Program-made: the position numbers and the translations under genes
Notes under the pieces: generated by a model
Told to the model about the DNA's origin: nothing
The model's input: only the letters and a program-made list of their open reading frames with translations
Database searches by the model: none
Source: Macrostomum hystrix
Lineage: Eukaryota > Platyhelminthes > Macrostomidae
Direction: 5' to 3'
DNA length: 64,000 nt
Assembly: GCA_950097015.1 (NCBI GenBank)
Contig: CATNEN010000002.1
Span: 1,674,001 to 1,738,000, forward strand
Shown: positions 42,228-53,768 of the stretch, in pieces
How positions within the stretch are numbered: the stretch's first letter is position 1
Layout of the letters: every line of letters begins with the position of its first letter

Positions 42228-44195
42228 GCAATCCCAGTTCCAGATCCCACTATCCAATCCCAGTTCCAGATCCCACTCTCCAATCCCAGTTCCAGATCCC
42301 ACTCTACAATCCCAGTTCCAGATCCCACTCTCTAATCCCAGTTCCAGATCCCATTCTCCAATCCCAGTTCCAGATCCCACTCTCTAATCCCAGTTCCAGA
42401 TCCCACTCTCTAATCCCAGTTCCAGATCCCATTCTCCAATCCCAGTTCCAGATCCCACTCTCTAATCCCAGTTCCAGATCCCACTCTCTAATCCCAGTTC
42501 CAGATCCCATTCTCCAATCCCAGTTCCAGATCCCACTCTCCAATCCTAGTTCCAGATCCCACTCTCCAATCCCAGTTCCGGATCCCACTCTCCAATCCTA
42601 GTTCCAGATCCCACTCTCCAATCCTAGTTCCAGATCCCACTCTCCAATCCCAGTTCCAGATCCCATTCTCCAATCCCAGTTCCAGATCCCACTCTCTAAT
42701 CCCAGTTCCAGATCCCACTCTCTAATCCCAGTTCCAGATCCCATTCTCCAATCCCAGTTCCAGATCCCACTCTCCAATCCTAGTTCCAGATCCCACTCTC
42801 CAATCCCAGTTCCGGATCCCACTCTCCAATCCTAGTTCCAGATCCCACTCTCCAATCCCAGTTCCGGATCCCACTATCCAATCCTAGTTCCAGATCCCAC
42901 TCTCCAATCCCAGTTCCAGATCCCACTATCCAATCCTAGTTCCAGATCCCATTCTCCAATCCCAGTTCCAGATCCCACTCTCTAATCCCATTTCCAGATC
43001 CCACTCTCTAATCCCAGTTCCAGATCCCACTCTCCAATCCTAGTTCCAGATCCCACTCTCCAATCCCAGTTCCGGATCCCACTCTCCAATCCCAGTTCCA
43101 GATCCCACTCTCTAATCCCAGTTCCAGATCCCACTCTCTAATCCCAGTTCCAGATCCCACTCTCTAATCCCAGTTCCAGATCCCACTCTCTAATCCCAGT
43201 TCCAGATCCCACTCTCTAATCCCAGTTCCAGATCCCACTCTCTAATCCCAGTTCCACATCCCATTCTCCAACCCCAGTTCCAGATCCCACTCTCTAATCC
43301 CAGTTCCAGATCCCATTCTCCAATCCCAGTTCCAGATCCCACTCTCTAATCCCATTTCCAGATCCCACTCTCTAATCCCAGTTCCAGATCCCACTCTCCA
43401 ATCCTAGTTCCAGATCCCATTCTCCAATCCCAGTTCCAGATCCCATTCTCCAATCCCAGTTCCAGATCCCATTCTCCAATCCCAGTTCCAGATCCCACTA
43501 TCCAATCCTAGTTCCAGATCCCATTCTCCAATCCCAGTTCCAGATCCCATTCTCCAATCCCAGTTCCAGATCCCACTCTCTAATCCCATTTCCAGATCCC
43601 ACTCTCTAATCCCAGTTCCAGATCCCACTCTCCAATCCTAGTTCCAGATCCCACTCTCCAATCCCAGTTCCGGATCCCACTCTCCAATCCCAGTTCCAGA
43701 TCCCACTCTCTAATCCCAGTTCCAGATCCCACTCTCTAATCCCAGTTCCAGATCCCACTCTCCAATCCCAGTTCCAGATCCCACTCTCTAATCCCAGTTC
43801 CAGATCCCACTCTCCAATCCCAGTTCCGGATCCCACTCTCCAATCCCAGTTCCAGATCCCACTCTCTAATCCCAGTTCCAGATCCCACTCTCTAATCCCA
43901 GTTCCAGATCCCACTCTCTAATCCCAGTTCCAGATCCCACTCTCTAATCCCAGTTCCAGATCCCACTCTCTAATCCCAGTTCCAGATCCCATTCTCCAAC
44001 CCCAGTTCCAGATCCCACTCTCTAATCCCAGTTCCAGATCCCACTCTCCAATCCTAGTTCCAGATCCCACTCTCCAATCCCAGTTCCGGATCCCACTCTC
44101 CAATCCTAGTTCCAGATCCCACTCTCCAATCCTAGTTCCAGATCCCACTCTCTAATCCCAGTTCCAGATCCCACTCTCCAATTCCAGTTCCAGAT
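42228..44195 (+). repeat. Intergenic minisatellite (24-bp unit)
   Basis: A unit of 24 bp containing AATCCCAGTTCCAGATCCCA, about 82 copies. Its reverse frame yields repeated WDLELGL peptides that are not genes. Confidence 0.95.
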
Positions 44196-44289
44196 CCCAA
44201 TCTCTCTAAGCTTTTTGCTAACCCGCTCTAAACCCCGTTTCAGCAATCCACATTGCAGTCCCATTACATCCCAATATCTGAAGAACAGA

Positions 44290-44316
44290 TATAAAAGCAG
44301 TTAGCCATTCAGGCAA
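44290..44316 (+). promoter_or_regulatory. Candidate TATA box and initiator of the lectin gene
   Basis: TATAAAAG at 44290-44297, with TCAGGC, an initiator-like match, starting about 20 bases downstream. It sits about 270 bases before the ATG at 44563. Leaderless or trans-spliced starts cannot be excluded. Confidence 0.4.
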
Positions 44317-44562
44317 AATCATTCAAAATTTTTCAACCAATAAAATTGCTGCTTTTTTTAAAGCACTTATAATGGGCTTTTAACTTTTGCAATTGACGAA
44401 TTCTTTCGTGGAAAATTTCTCTATCCTGATCTGTTGGTGTTGAGTTGAGAATATTATAAAGAATTAGCCAAATTCAGCAAAATTATCAAATTGTATAGAG
44501 TGCTTGGCTAGCTTGTCTGTCCACTTAACACTTCTTGTGTCCCTTACTTTCGAGTAGGCCAA

Positions 44563-47500
44563 ATGTTCGAAATCGATCTCAGGTGAGCTGACAGAAATTG
44601 TACTTGAAATATAATTCCTTCATACCTGTATCCTGAGTCTCACCTGTTCAATCCTACAATATTGATATGAGTCTCACCTGTTCATCCTACAATATTGATA
44701 TGAGTCACACCTGTTCAATCCTACAATATTGATATGAGTCTCACCTGTTCATCCTACAATATTGATATGAGTCACACCTGTTCAATCCTACAATATTGAT
44801 ATGAGTCTCACCTGTTCAATCCTACAATATTGATGTGAGTCTCACCTGTTCAATCCTACAATATTAATATGAGTCTCACCTGTTCAATCCTACAATATTG
44901 ATATGAGTCTCACCTGTTCAATCCTACAATATTGATATGAGTCTCACCTGTTCAATCCTACAATATTGATGTGAGTCTCACCTGTTCAATCCTACAATAT
45001 TGATGTGAGTCTCACCTGTTCAATCCTACAATATTGATATGAGTCTCACCTGTTCATCCTACAATATTGATATGAGTCTCACCTGTTCAATCCTACAATA
45101 TTGATATGAGTCTCACCTGTTCAATCCTACAATATTGATATGAGTCTCACCTGTTCAATCCTACAATATTGATATGAGTCCCACCTGTTCAATCCTACAA
45201 TATTGATGAGTCTCACCTGTTCAATCCTACAATATTGATATGAGTCTCACCTGTTCATCCTACAATATTGATATGAGTCTCACCTGTTCAATCCTACAAT
45301 ATTGATATGAGTCTCACCTGCTCAATCCTACAATATTGATATGAGTCTCACCTGCTCAATCCTACAATATTGATATGAGTCTCACCTGTTCAATCCTACA
45401 ATATTAATATGAGTCTCACCTGTTCAATCCTACAATATTGATATGAGTCCCACCTGTTCAATCCTACAATATTGATATGAGTCTCACCTGTTCAATCCTA
45501 CAATATTGATATGAGTCTCACTTGTTCAATCCTACAATATTGATATGAGTCTCACCTGTTCATCCTACAATATTGATATGAGTCTCACCTGTTCAATCCT
45601 ACAATATTGATATGAGTCTCACCTGTTCAATCCTACAATATTGATATGAGTCTCACCTGCTCAATCCTACAATATTGATATGAGTCTCACCTGTTCATCC
45701 TACAATATTGATATGAGTCACACCTCTTCAATCCTACAATATTGATATGAGTCTCACCTGTTCATCCTACAATATTGATATGAGTCTCACCTGTTCAATC
45801 CTACAATATTGATATGCGTCTCACCTGTTCATCCTACAATATTGATATGAGTCTCACCTGTTCAATCCTACAATATTGATATGAGTCTCACCTGTTCAAT
45901 CCTACAATATTGATATGAGTCTCACCTGTTCAATCCTACAATATTGATGTGAGTCTCACCTGCTCAATCCTACAATATTGATATGAGTCTCACCTGTTCA
46001 ATCCTACAATATTGATATGAGTCTCACCAGTTCATCCTACAATATTGATATGAGTCTCACCTGTTCATCCTACAATATTGATGTGAGTCTCACCTTTTCA
46101 ATCCTACAATATTGATATGAGTCTCACCTGTTCAATCCTACAATATTGATATGAGTCTCACCTGTTCATCCTACAATATTGATGTGAGTCTCACCTTTTC
46201 AATCCTACAATATTGATATGAGTCTCACCTGTTCAATCCTACAATATTGATATGAGTCTCACCTGTTCAATCCTACAATATTGATATGAGTCTCACCAGT
46301 TCATCCTACAATATTGATATGAGTCTCACCTGTTCAATCCTACAATATTGATATGAGTCTCACCTGTTCAATCCTACAATATTGATATGAGTCTCACTTG
46401 TTCAATCCTACAATATTGATATGAGTCTCACCTGTTCAATCCTACAATATTGATATGAGTCTCACCTCTTCATCCTACAATATTGATATGAGTCTCACCT
46501 GTTCAATCCTACAATATTGATATGAGTCCCACCTGTTCAATCCTACAATATTGATATGAGTCTCACCTGTTCAATCCTACAATATTGATATGAGTCTCAC
46601 CTGTTCAATCCTACAATATTGATATGAGTCTCACCTGTTCAATCCTACAATATTGATATGAGTCTCACCTGTTCAATCCTACAATATTGATATGAGTCTC
46701 ACCTGTTCAATCCTACAATATTGATATGAGTCTCACCAGTTCATCCTACAATATTGATATGAGTCTCACCTGTTCAATCCTACAATATTGATATGAGTCT
46801 CACCTGTTCAATCCTACAATATTGATATGAGTCTCACTTGTTCAATCCTACAATATTGATATGAGTCTCACCTGTTCAATCCTACAATATTGATATGAGT
46901 CTCACCTCTTCATCCTACAATATTGATATGAGTCTCACCTGTTCAATCCTACAATATTGATATGAGTCCCACCTGTTCAATCCTACAATATTGATATGAG
47001 TCTCACCTGTTCAATCCTACAATATTGATATGAGTCTCACCTGTTCAATCCTACAATATTGATATGAGTCTCACCTGTTCAATCCTACAATATTGATATG
47101 AGTCTCACCTGTTCAATCCTACAATATTGATATGAGTCTCACCTGTTCAATCCTACAATATTGATATGAGTCTCACCTGTTCAATCCTAAAATATTGATA
47201 TGAGTCTCACTTGTTCAATCCTACAATATTGATATGAGTCTCACCTGTTCATCCTACAATATTGATATGAGTCTCACCTGTTCAATCCTACAATATTGAT
47301 ATGAGTCTCACCTGTTCATCCTACAATATTGATATGAGTCTCACCTGTTCAATCCTACAATATTGATATGCGTCTCACCTGTTCATCCTACAATATTGAT
47401 ATGAGTCTCACCTGTTCAATCCTACAATATTGATATGAGTCTCACCTGTTCAATCCTACAATATTGATATGAGTCTCACCTGTTCAATCCTACAATATTG

Positions 47501-48108
47501 ATATGAGTCTCACCTGTTCAATCCAACTATACGAGCGTGTTCTACAATACTATAATAGCTAAGATATATTTGAGATTAACCTGTGTATTATTAATTGTAA
47601 CGAATTCAGCATTAGACTGCTGCTGGTGCTGGTGCTGCTGCTGACAGCACCTGTCCTTTATTCGTCCTCCGTTGCGAATTCGTCAATGCATCAGCTGACT
47701 CCAGCGTTGTGCCAGCAGAGCAGCGACTATTTCGTCACCAACGGCTGCGACAAAGCCATAGACAGCAATACTCAGCAGGACTGGTCTGGCGGAAGCTGCA
47801 CAGCCACCAGCTCGAGTGACCCGGCAGGCTGGTGGTTGGCTCGGTTTACTAGGACAGTTCGAGTTGAGTTCGTGACCTTGTGGAATCGCATCGACTGTTG
47901 TCCTGATAGGTTGGCCAATTTTCAGTTGCTGATGGACAATGCTCAGTGCGCCAGTTACAGCACAGCAACGCCCGAGTCAATCTTCAATGTTTTTTGCGGC
48001 ATGGATGGCAGCGAATTGAAAGTCCAGACGAGGACTGGGACAGTTTTAACTATCTGCGAGATTAAATTCTTTGGTCAGGTGTTGGGTAAGCATTCGGATT
48101 GGCGCTGA
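44563..48108 (+). CDS. Secreted F-type lectin (fucolectin-like), two exons or more
   Basis: Exon 1 44563-44582 (ATG, six codons plus AG) has donor GTGAGC. Exon 2 starts at 47610 after TTCAG and keeps frame, giving a signal peptide: SIRLLLVLVLLLTAPVLYSS. The mature part is one F-type lectin domain: CDKAIDSNT, DWSGGSCTATSS, GWWLARF, WNRIDCCPDRLANFQLL, CEIKFFG. The paired Cys and both binding Arg (NRxDCC, DR) are present. The His of the usual CTH/CSH motif is Ala, so fucose binding may be lost or changed. If exon 2 is read through it stops at 48108. Alternatively donor CAG|GTGTTG at 48079 splices in phase 0 to a last exon near 52343. Function: extracellular glycan recognition, by family. Confidence 0.82.
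44625..47520 (+). repeat. Lectin intron 1 minisatellite (34-bp unit)
   Basis: A unit of 34 bp containing GAGTCTCACCTGTTCAATCC, about 85 copies, some 33 bp (missing one A). Each unit carries CTCACCTG, the complement of a consensus 5' splice site. Confidence 0.95.
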
Positions 48109-48369
48109 TTTAGTTGAATTCATAATGGAAATCGAATTAAGCAGCAAACAGGTAAAGTAAAAACTGGTGAGATTCTGTTCTCTTTTATTCAGTCACGAAC
48201 AATCCATTCGTTATGACTTAATTAGAAATTTTAACAGTAAAATTGAAGGATTTTTTAATTTGATTTCTTGCTTGCACGTTATACAAATACCAGTGACATA
48301 CCTTGAGTAACATGCTCTGATGGCTGTAATGTAGTGGGTAATGCTCTAATTTAACACAATTCAATTACA

Positions 48370-49252
48370 GACACTTCAGTGACAGAACACTTCAGTGACA
48401 ACCACTTCAGTGACAGACACTCCAGTGACAGACACTTCAGTGACAGAATACTTCAGTGACAGAATACTTCAGTGACAGAATACTTCAGTGACAGAATACT
48501 TCAGTGACAGAACACTTCAGTGACAGAACACTTCAGTGACAGAATACTTCAGTGTCAGAATACTTCAGTAACAGAATACTTCAGTAACAGACATTTCAGT
48601 AAGAGAATACTTCAGTGACAGAACACTTCAGTGACAGAATACTTCAGTAACAGAATACTTCAGTAACAGACATTTCAGTAAGAGAATACTTCAGTGACAG
48701 AATACTTCAGTGACAGAATACTTCAGTGACAGAACACTTCAGTGACAGAACACTTCAGTGACAGAATACTTCAGTGTCAGAATACTTCAGTAACAGAATA
48801 CTTCAGTAACAGACATTTCAGTAAGAGAATACTTCAGTGACAGAACACTTCAGTGACAGAATACTTCAGTAACAGAATACTTCAGTAACAGACATTTCAG
48901 TAAGAGAATACTTCAGTGACAGAATACTTCAGTGACAGAATACTTCAGTGACAGAACACTTCAGTGACAGAACACTTCAGTGACAGAATACTTCAGTGTC
49001 AGAATACTTCAGTAACAGAATACTTCAGTAACAGACATTTCAGTAAGAGAATACTTCAGTGACAGAACACTTCAGTGACAGAATACTTCAGTAACAGAAT
49101 ACTTCAGTAACAGACATTTCAGTAAGAGAATACTTCAGTGACAGAATACTTCAGTGACAGAATACTTCAGTGACAGAACACTTCAGTGACAGAACACTTC
49201 AGTGACAGAACACTTCAGTGACAGAATACTTCAGTGTCAGAATACTTCAGTA
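48370..49252 (+). repeat. Minisatellite (16-bp unit) with higher-order structure
   Basis: The unit is CAGTGACAGAATACTT (16 bp), about 55 copies. The variant CAGACATTTCAGTAAGAG recurs in pairs with a period of roughly 220 bp. Confidence 0.92.
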
Positions 49253-49669
49253 AATTTGTAAATAAGGCCACTAAAAAATAAAGTTGTTGTTGTTACTCTT
49301 GCTAGCTGTTGAAAAGAGTTATGTGAAAAAGTCCAAAGACTTTTTGGACATCCCTCGTATGTACGGTTGTACGAGTACATAAACAGTCGTTTTTTTCTAA
49401 CGAAAAAAGCATTGCAGCCAACATATGGACATAGTTTTCATTGAGTGGAGCAGCTCCAGGACTGTTTTATTTCTTCATTCAAGCAAAATAGGCTATGAAT
49501 TTTTAAACAGTTGTTTCTACAACTGCCGTTGCCTGGTGCATCCGCAGTGGGTTGTGGCATATTTTTAGCAATTAAAGCTACTCATTCTCACCCTCTCAAA
49601 CTGCCATCCTATGAGTGGCTATTGGTGCACGTTTATCTCATGCTCACATACGAGTATCAGACAATCCTG

Positions 49670-50485
49670 ACCAACTCATTCAGACAATCCTGACCCAACT
49701 CAATCAGACAATCCTGACCAACTCAATCAGACAATCCTGACCCAACTCAATCAGACAATCCTGACCCAACTCAATCAGACAATCCTGACCAACTCAATCA
49801 GACAATCCTGACCCAACTCAATCAGACAATCCTGACCAACTCATTCAGATAATCCTGACCCAACTCAATCAGACAATCCTGACCAACTCATTCAGACAAT
49901 CCTGACCCAACTCAATCAGACAATCCTGACCCAACTCAATCAGACAATCCTGACCAATTCAATCAGACAATCCTGACCCAACTCAATCAGACAATCCTGA
50001 CCCAACTCAATCAGACAATCCTGACCAACTCATTCAGACAATCCTGACCCAACTCAATCAGACAATCCTGACCCAACTCAATCAGACAATCCTGACCAAT
50101 TCAATCAGACAATCCTGACCCAACTCAATCAGACAATCCTGACCCAACTCAATCAGACAATCCTGACCAACTCATTCAGACAATCCTGACCCAACTCAAT
50201 CAGACAATCCTGACCCAACTCAATCAGACAATCCTGACCCAACTCAATCAGACAATCCTGACCAACTCATTCAGACAATCCTGACCCAACTCAATCAGAC
50301 AATCCTGACCCAACTCAATCAGACAATCCTGACCAATTCAATCAGACAATCCTGACCCAACTCAATCAGACAATCCTGACCAACTCAATCAGACAATCCT
50401 GACCCAACTCAATCAGACAATCCTGACCAACTCAATCAGACAATCCTGACCAACTCAATCAGACAATCCTGACCCAACTCAATCA
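49670..50485 (+). repeat. Minisatellite (24-bp unit)
   Basis: A unit of 24 bp containing TCAGACAATCCTGACCCAAC, about 34 copies. 49253-49669 upstream of it holds only AT-rich DNA with a (TTG)n run. Confidence 0.93.
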
Positions 50486-51240
50486 GACAATCAATACTGA
50501 CCCAAATCAATACTGACCCAAATCAATACTGACCCAAATCAATACTGACCCAAATCAATACTGACCCAAATCAATACTGACCCAAATCAATACTGACCCA
50601 AATCAATACTGACCCAAATCAATACTGACCCAAATCAATACTGACCCAAATCAACACTGACCCAAATCAACACTGACCCAAATCAACACTGACCCAAATA
50701 AATACTGACCCAAATCAATACTAATCCAAATCAATACTGACCCAAATCAATACTGACCCAAATCAATACTGACCCAAATCAACACTGACCCAAATCAACA
50801 CTGACCCAAATAAATACTGACCCAAATCAATACTAATCCAAATCAATACCGACCCAAATCAATACTAATCCAAATCAATACTGACCCAAATCAATACTGA
50901 CCCAAATCAATACTAATCCAAATCAATACTGACCCAAATCAATACTGACCCAAATCAACACTGACCCAAATCAATACTGACCCAAATCAACACTGACCCA
51001 AATCAATCCTAATCCAAATGAATCCTAATCCCAAATCAATCCTAATCCCAAATCAATCCTAATCCCAAATCAATACTGACCCAAATCAACACTGACCCAA
51101 ATCAACACTGACCCAAATCAATCCTAATCCAAATGAATCCTAATCCCAAATGAATCCTAATCCCAAATGAATCCTAATCCCAAATCAATCCTAATCCCAA
51201 ATCAATCCTAATCCCAAATGAATCCTAATCCCTAATCTAT
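50486..51240 (+). repeat. Minisatellite (16-bp unit)
   Basis: The unit is AAATCAATACTGACCC (16 bp), about 47 copies, directly abutting the 24-bp array. It shares ATCCTGACCCAA-like wording with it, so one may have evolved from the other. Confidence 0.93.
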
Positions 51241-52342
51241 CGTGGCCCTTAATTAATCCTGACCTAAGCAGCAGAAACGAAAGAAATACTTTGCTTTGTC
51301 GCCAACCAATGTATGATTTGTTCTTCCTTTTGCCACTCAAAGGAAGTTTATTGTCTGAAGTACTTGTAAGAACTTGTAATATTCTCCTGGGACAAGATGG
51401 AAAATTTCTATGCAAATATAACAATAGGCAGTTTCAGGTGATAGAATTGCATAATTAAATTTTCCGTACTTTATGCTCTTGTAGAGAGACTTCAAGTGCT
51501 TATTTTAACGATGAGTTATGAAGTTCAAGACAGTCAAGAATTGTCAAGACTTCTTGTTGTTTCTGTACCATGAAACCTGTTGCTTCTAGTTTATTTTCTA
51601 GTAAATCTCTATAAAAAATTGTAATGAAAATGAACTAGGTTTTGTATTAATTAGTCAAACACTGCAGTATCCGCATTATCCCAGCCTTCGGGGGGGGAAT
51701 AGCGCTGCTTTTCAACTGTTAGATGTTGTTAAACTTGTTGCTGTTACACTTCATGAGACAGGACAGATCATGGCTTTCAATCAAGACAAAAGATGAGTTT
51801 GTCCTTAAACTTATCAAACAGCCATTGTACGAGTAGCATAGCAAAGCAATTTGTTTGCCATTATTTGACTGAAAGAATTTGAATAGATGCAAACCTACGA
51901 GTACGAGCTATTTCATGGCTCTTGATTTACCACTGCTCGTGTGAAAATAAAAAGAACAAGACAAAGCAATAAAGGTAAAAGACGACGATTAGAACCTTCT
52001 TTTTTATTTTCAAATATAAAATTCTTAAAGGGAACGATGGGAATGGTTGCTGCATACCTGTTGAATTAGTTGAGCACAAATGAGATGTGGCCAATGACAG
52101 TGAAGGCCAATGACAGTGAAGTGACAATGACAATGACAATGACATTGAAATGTGTCAGCAACAATGGCTGAATTACAGTGGGCCAAACAGTGCGCGAAAT
52201 CAACTAGCAATTCTATCAAGAATGCAAATGGAGTACGATAAATTGTACGTAAGTCGATACAAAATTGGTGTGTTTGTCTGAGTTTTACTACTTTCGAGCT
52301 ATTCTACTTTTAGTAGGCTGTAATGCTTGTAATAATTTCCAG
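51241..52342. other. AT-rich unique DNA, nothing recognised
   Basis: No supported gene. A short CAATGACAGTGAAG/CAATGA repeat lies at 52095-52150. If the lectin has a distal last exon this is part of its second intron. Confidence 0.4.
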
Positions 52343-52495
52343 TCTGGCATCTGCTTTGGCCAGGCAAGAACCGTCACCGCGACCTACAGTGACCTGACTG
52401 AATTCCTAAATAAAAGTACTTACCCAACCAACTCACCGTCGAAGCCTAGTCAAAGCGATCCTCCTCTGCGCAACTCCTTGTCTGGTTGTTCTTGA
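52343..52495 (+). CDS. Possible last exon of the lectin gene
   Basis: After acceptor TTTCCAG a phase-0 frame encodes GICFGQARTVTATYSDLTEF and a Ser/Pro-rich end, stopping at TGA. It is GC-richer than its surroundings. It would join lectin exon 2 at the donor at 48079 in frame. No domain supports it, so it could equally belong to another transcript. Confidence 0.3.
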   Translation, partial: SGICFGQARTVTATYSDLTEFLNKSTYPTNSPSKPSQSDPPLRNSLSGCS

Positions 52496-52556
52496 ATGAA
52501 TTCAACGATGCAACAGACTGGCTTCGAACTGGACACTTCGCATCCGGCTCCTCATT

Positions 52557-52800
52557 TTACATTCGATGACGTGACGAAGACGTCTTCAATTCAGGCTCTG
52601 CGTTAGTCGCCAGCTCGTCGTCATCCTGCCCAACTATTGTGCCGTTGTTAGCCTCTTCGCTCTTCGTGATCTTCTGGCACATTGTGCTGATTATTGAAGC
52701 CTGGCAGTCGACTGGTTTACTTGCTCGTTGGTGATACGGTTCGCACACACATCACACAAAGTTCCGATTTCTTCTAGGAAACCACAAACGGGCCTGTGAG
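52557..52800 (-). other. Coding-like island, minus strand, unassigned
   Basis: GC-rich for the region. On the minus strand after GTCTTACAG a frame reads MSHRPVCGFLEEIGTLCDVC, with two Cys pairs like a zinc-binding start, then stops. A second frame reads KITKSEEANN and an acidic tail. It could be a gene fragment with a frameshift or chance. 52801-53640 holds nothing recognised. Confidence 0.25.
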
Positions 52801-53652
52801 ACATTGCGCACTGTAAGACCGAAAATCACTTATCAAAACAGAACATGTCCAAAATGTAGAGTCGACGTAGAGAGCGAAATTCATTTTCTCTTTAGAAGAA
52901 TAGAAACTGTTCAGGCACTGTTCGAAATTTCGAAAGCCTAACAGCTGAATGACAAAATAGTGTATTTAATGACACGGGAAAGCACAGAAGGTTTTGTGGA
53001 CTTCATAGAAAGCATACTTAAAGCTAGATAAAAAAGCCACTGCCCATAGACATTCACAATGATATAAAAGCACACAAATTTCTTGACTCCAGGAGCAGTT
53101 GATCAAACAGACCGATTTGCTACAATTTTCGACTTCCGCCCACACTCCCCGCACAATTGCACTGGACTGGGTTTGAAGAAGACTGTACAATAAGTCCACT
53201 AGACATAATTGGTCTTTCCCAATCCAACCAATTATCGATCTGCAAAGTGGAGCATTCCAAAAACGGGAAAATATATCCTCACATTGAAAATGTACTTCGG
53301 TGATCATTGACAAATGGTTAGATCGATACTTTTTCGATAGTCATTATACTATAATGATTCCACAGGATTGTATGTGACAATATGCTCACAGAGTTTACTC
53401 GACAGTGTACATAATTTTCCAGGAATTGAGAGCGGAGGAGGGAAGACACAAAACATTGACACAATTGCACACAAACAGAGAGACGACTCGGCGTATATAG
53501 TTATTGTAGCCTCTCTACTATACTCAGCCAGCTCAAACTAGCGGTGCGCATTATTCAACTGAAAAATTTGCTGCTCTGTAAAAGAAAAGAGAGCTAGAAC
53601 GACAGAGGCAGAGAAGCGCGAAGAAGAGTGGCTCATTGGGGGGTGGAGTGAA

Positions 53653-53659
53653 TATAAAG
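53653..53659 (+). promoter_or_regulatory. Candidate TATA box of the transporter gene
   Basis: TATAAAG about 110 bases before the ATG at 53769, with GCTCAAGGC about 25 bases downstream. Position fits a short 5' UTR. Confidence 0.4.
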
Positions 53660-53768
53660 CGAATTCCGCTCGACTCGCTCAAGGCTACACACAGAGTAGA
53701 ATATGGTTACAGTCACAGCAGCCAGAGTCACATGCTGGTTATTGTAAACACTCTAACAGTCAGCTTCA

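Noticed and set aside
42304..44148. Minus-strand frames with WDLELGL repeats
   Set aside because: 24-bp intergenic minisatellite; no start context or conservation.
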